From Pedobacter punctiformis (lineage in GTDB: Bacteria > Bacteroidota > Bacteroidia > Sphingobacteriales > Sphingobacteriaceae), in the NCBI RefSeq assembly GCF_027213715.1, contig NZ_JAPWGM010000003.1, positions 62,001-126,000 on the forward strand: 64,000 nucleotides of DNA, given 5' to 3'. Both the position numbers and the translations under genes were made by a program. The notes under the pieces are model-generated. The model was not told the origin of the DNA and ran no database searches. It saw only the letters and a list, made by a program, of their open reading frames with translations. Positions 62,914 through 64,000 of the stretch are shown here, piece after piece (position 1 is the stretch's first letter; the number at the start of each line of letters is the position of its first letter).

Positions 62914-62926
62914 ATTATATTTACTT

Positions 62927-63262
62927 ATGATCAAGCTTGTATTTCCACTTCTATTTATTTTAAGTACTATATTATTTTTATCGGGCAAAACATGGTCGAT
63001 GGATAAAAACAATCATGCATTTCCTTTAAATCCAAATGTAGTCGTGGTTCAAGACTCTTCAATAACAATTGCACCTGATCAATCACAAGAAAAGAAGAAA
63101 AAAAAATCTTCAGAAAAACAGGATAAAGCCCAACAACCTGAGATTGATCCCACTATTAAACAAGTACCCAAAGCCAGAAAACAGTTAAAACCCGCAGCCA
63201 TCAAGCCAGCAATTAAGGTTAAACCAATTAAAATTATCAGACCAAAAATTAAAAGACCTTAA
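62927..63262 (+). CDS. Exported lysine-rich protein of unknown function
   Basis: 111 residues. A hydrophobic N-terminus (about 4-22) is a signal peptide or anchor. The rest is low-complexity and basic: EKKKKKSSEKQDK followed by Pro/Lys repeats (KPAIKVKPIKIIRPKIKRP). Likely disordered. It precedes a beta-barrel-like protein by 19 bases, so the two are co-transcribed; the tail could contact cell-wall or nucleic-acid polymers, but that is a guess. Confidence 0.6.
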   Translation: MIKLVFPLLFILSTILFLSGKTWSMDKNNHAFPLNPNVVVVQDSSITIAPDQSQEKKKKKSSEKQDKAQQPEIDPTIKQVPKARKQLKPAAIKPAIKVKPIKIIRPKIKRP

Positions 63263-63281
63263 CTGTTCAGATTATTAAAAT

Positions 63282-64000
63282 ATGAGAACAACAGTGTTTC
63301 TTATTCTATTTTTCATGGTATTATCTAAGGCATATGCCCAACGAGATTCTACGAAAACCACAGTTACGCTGGCCGCGATGTACAATAGCAACATTAGTTA
63401 TTATGGGCAGGTAACTGCAGAAAAATACCCTTATGCCCTTGTTAATGCGACGGTAAGGTTGCCGATTGGCTTCTATTTTTCTGCAGGTGCTTATAAACTT
63501 CTTAATTTTGGATCAGGGCTTTCAGAAACTGATTTGGGCATAGGTTATGATCACGACTTTAACGAAAAGCTAACCGGAGGCCTTTCATTTACCCATTCTT
63601 TTTTCCCGGCCAACTCCCCTCTTTTACAAGCTTCAAATACCAACAACATAAATGCATCTTTAACCTATAACTGGCCGTGGCTAAAAACCACTTTTAGTAC
63701 AGACTATGCTTTTGGTAAAGAAAAAGATTGGTTTTTAAGTTTGAACAATTCAAAAGAAATCGGGTTAGGTACATTGTTTAATGAAAAAAATCTGCTCTCC
63801 ATCGAACCTGCATTCGAAATAACAGCCGGAACAACACATTTTTATGAGACCTATATTATTGAAAAAATTAAGAAAGATAAAGCCAATGGAAATGGTAAAA
63901 GTGAGACAGCGCAAGGCCAGATCAATTCAAATACAATTAGTAGTACAAATGCTTCAGTCACCAATTTTAAACTTTTAGCTTATAGTTTTAAACTACCATT
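63282..64000 (+). CDS. Probable outer-membrane beta-barrel protein, cut by window edge
   Basis: The frame opens with a signal peptide (MRTTVFLILFFMVLSKAYA, cleaved before QRDS) and stays open to the window end (239 codons). The mature part alternates hydrophobic and polar residues with many aromatic and Gly/Asn turns (VNATVRLPIGFYFSAGAYKL; LGIGYDHDFNEKLTGGLSF), as in outer-membrane barrels. No specific family recognised. Second gene after the Lys-rich protein. Confidence 0.7.
   Translation, partial: MRTTVFLILFFMVLSKAYAQRDSTKTTVTLAAMYNSNISYYGQVTAEKYPYALVNATVRLPIGFYFSAGAYKLLNFGSGLSETDLGIGYDHDFNEKLTGGLSFTHSFFPANSPLLQASNTNNINASLTYNWPWLKTTFSTDYAFGKEKDWFLSLNNSKEIGLGTLFNEKNLLSIEPAFEITAGTTHFYETYIIEKIKKDKANGNGKSETAQGQINSNTISSTNASVTNFKLLAYSFKLP

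Overview
The window reads as chromosome of a member of the Bacteroidota, most likely family Sphingobacteriaceae and Pedobacter-like. The DNA is AT-rich. Several genes are preceded by the Bacteroidota housekeeping promoter (TTG, about 19 bases, TAnnTTTG). Shine-Dalgarno sites are weak, and the gene set includes a type IX secretion substrate with its PorP/SprF partner, an Oar-like TonB receptor, a fused MurF-alanine racemase and DUF4382 and M57 lipoproteins. The species call is inference; no rRNA is present.

Layout. 0-16 kb: end of purM, the dipeptidase pepD, an EmrE-like SMR pump, an XRE regulator, a LytTR regulator whose receiver lacks the phospho-acceptor Asp, the Oar-like receptor, lpd behind a structured leader, an MBL-GNAT pair, ferritin, three terminators in a row, an M28 peptidase and asnS. 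16.2-18.3 kb: a repeat locus with a 262-bp tandem repeat and related elements around an orphan membrane-protein gene. 18.3-29.3 kb: an FMN glutamate-synthase-like protein, tsaC, a 2105-residue secreted nuclease with porP/sprF, and nhaA.

29.7-36.3 kb is an accessory, defence-like island on the minus strand. It holds a SIR2-HerA pair with a third KTSC gene, a small lipoprotein, and a two-gene unit coding a MazG/DCTPP1-type pyrophosphohydrolase and a GIY-YIG + DUF2075 ATPase + S24 (LexA-like) fusion. The fusion has an Ala-Gly pair 35 residues before its predicted catalytic Ser, matching LexA and UmuD geometry. This is my best candidate for an undescribed, damage-responsive system. The island is followed by a 21/63-bp tandem repeat.

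38.3-44.9 kb is a complete tripartite RND efflux operon with its TetR regulator and two matching TTAACA-N-TGTTAA operators. 45.6-49.6 kb is a partial trp operon (trpD-F-B-A, without trpE, G or C) headed by a classical attenuator: a 17-residue leader peptide with three consecutive Trp codons, a pause hairpin, an antiterminator and a terminator. 49.6-59.5 kb is mostly housekeeping (KirBac, SDR, recR, SSS symporter, LOG, arsC-like, DUF502, murF-alr, recX). tRNA-Gly(GCC) and tRNA-Leu(UAA) follow. The last 4 kb holds secreted or lipoprotein genes with notable control regions: a sigma-54-like promoter, 11-bp phased direct repeats, and a terminator-like hairpin in a 5' leader.
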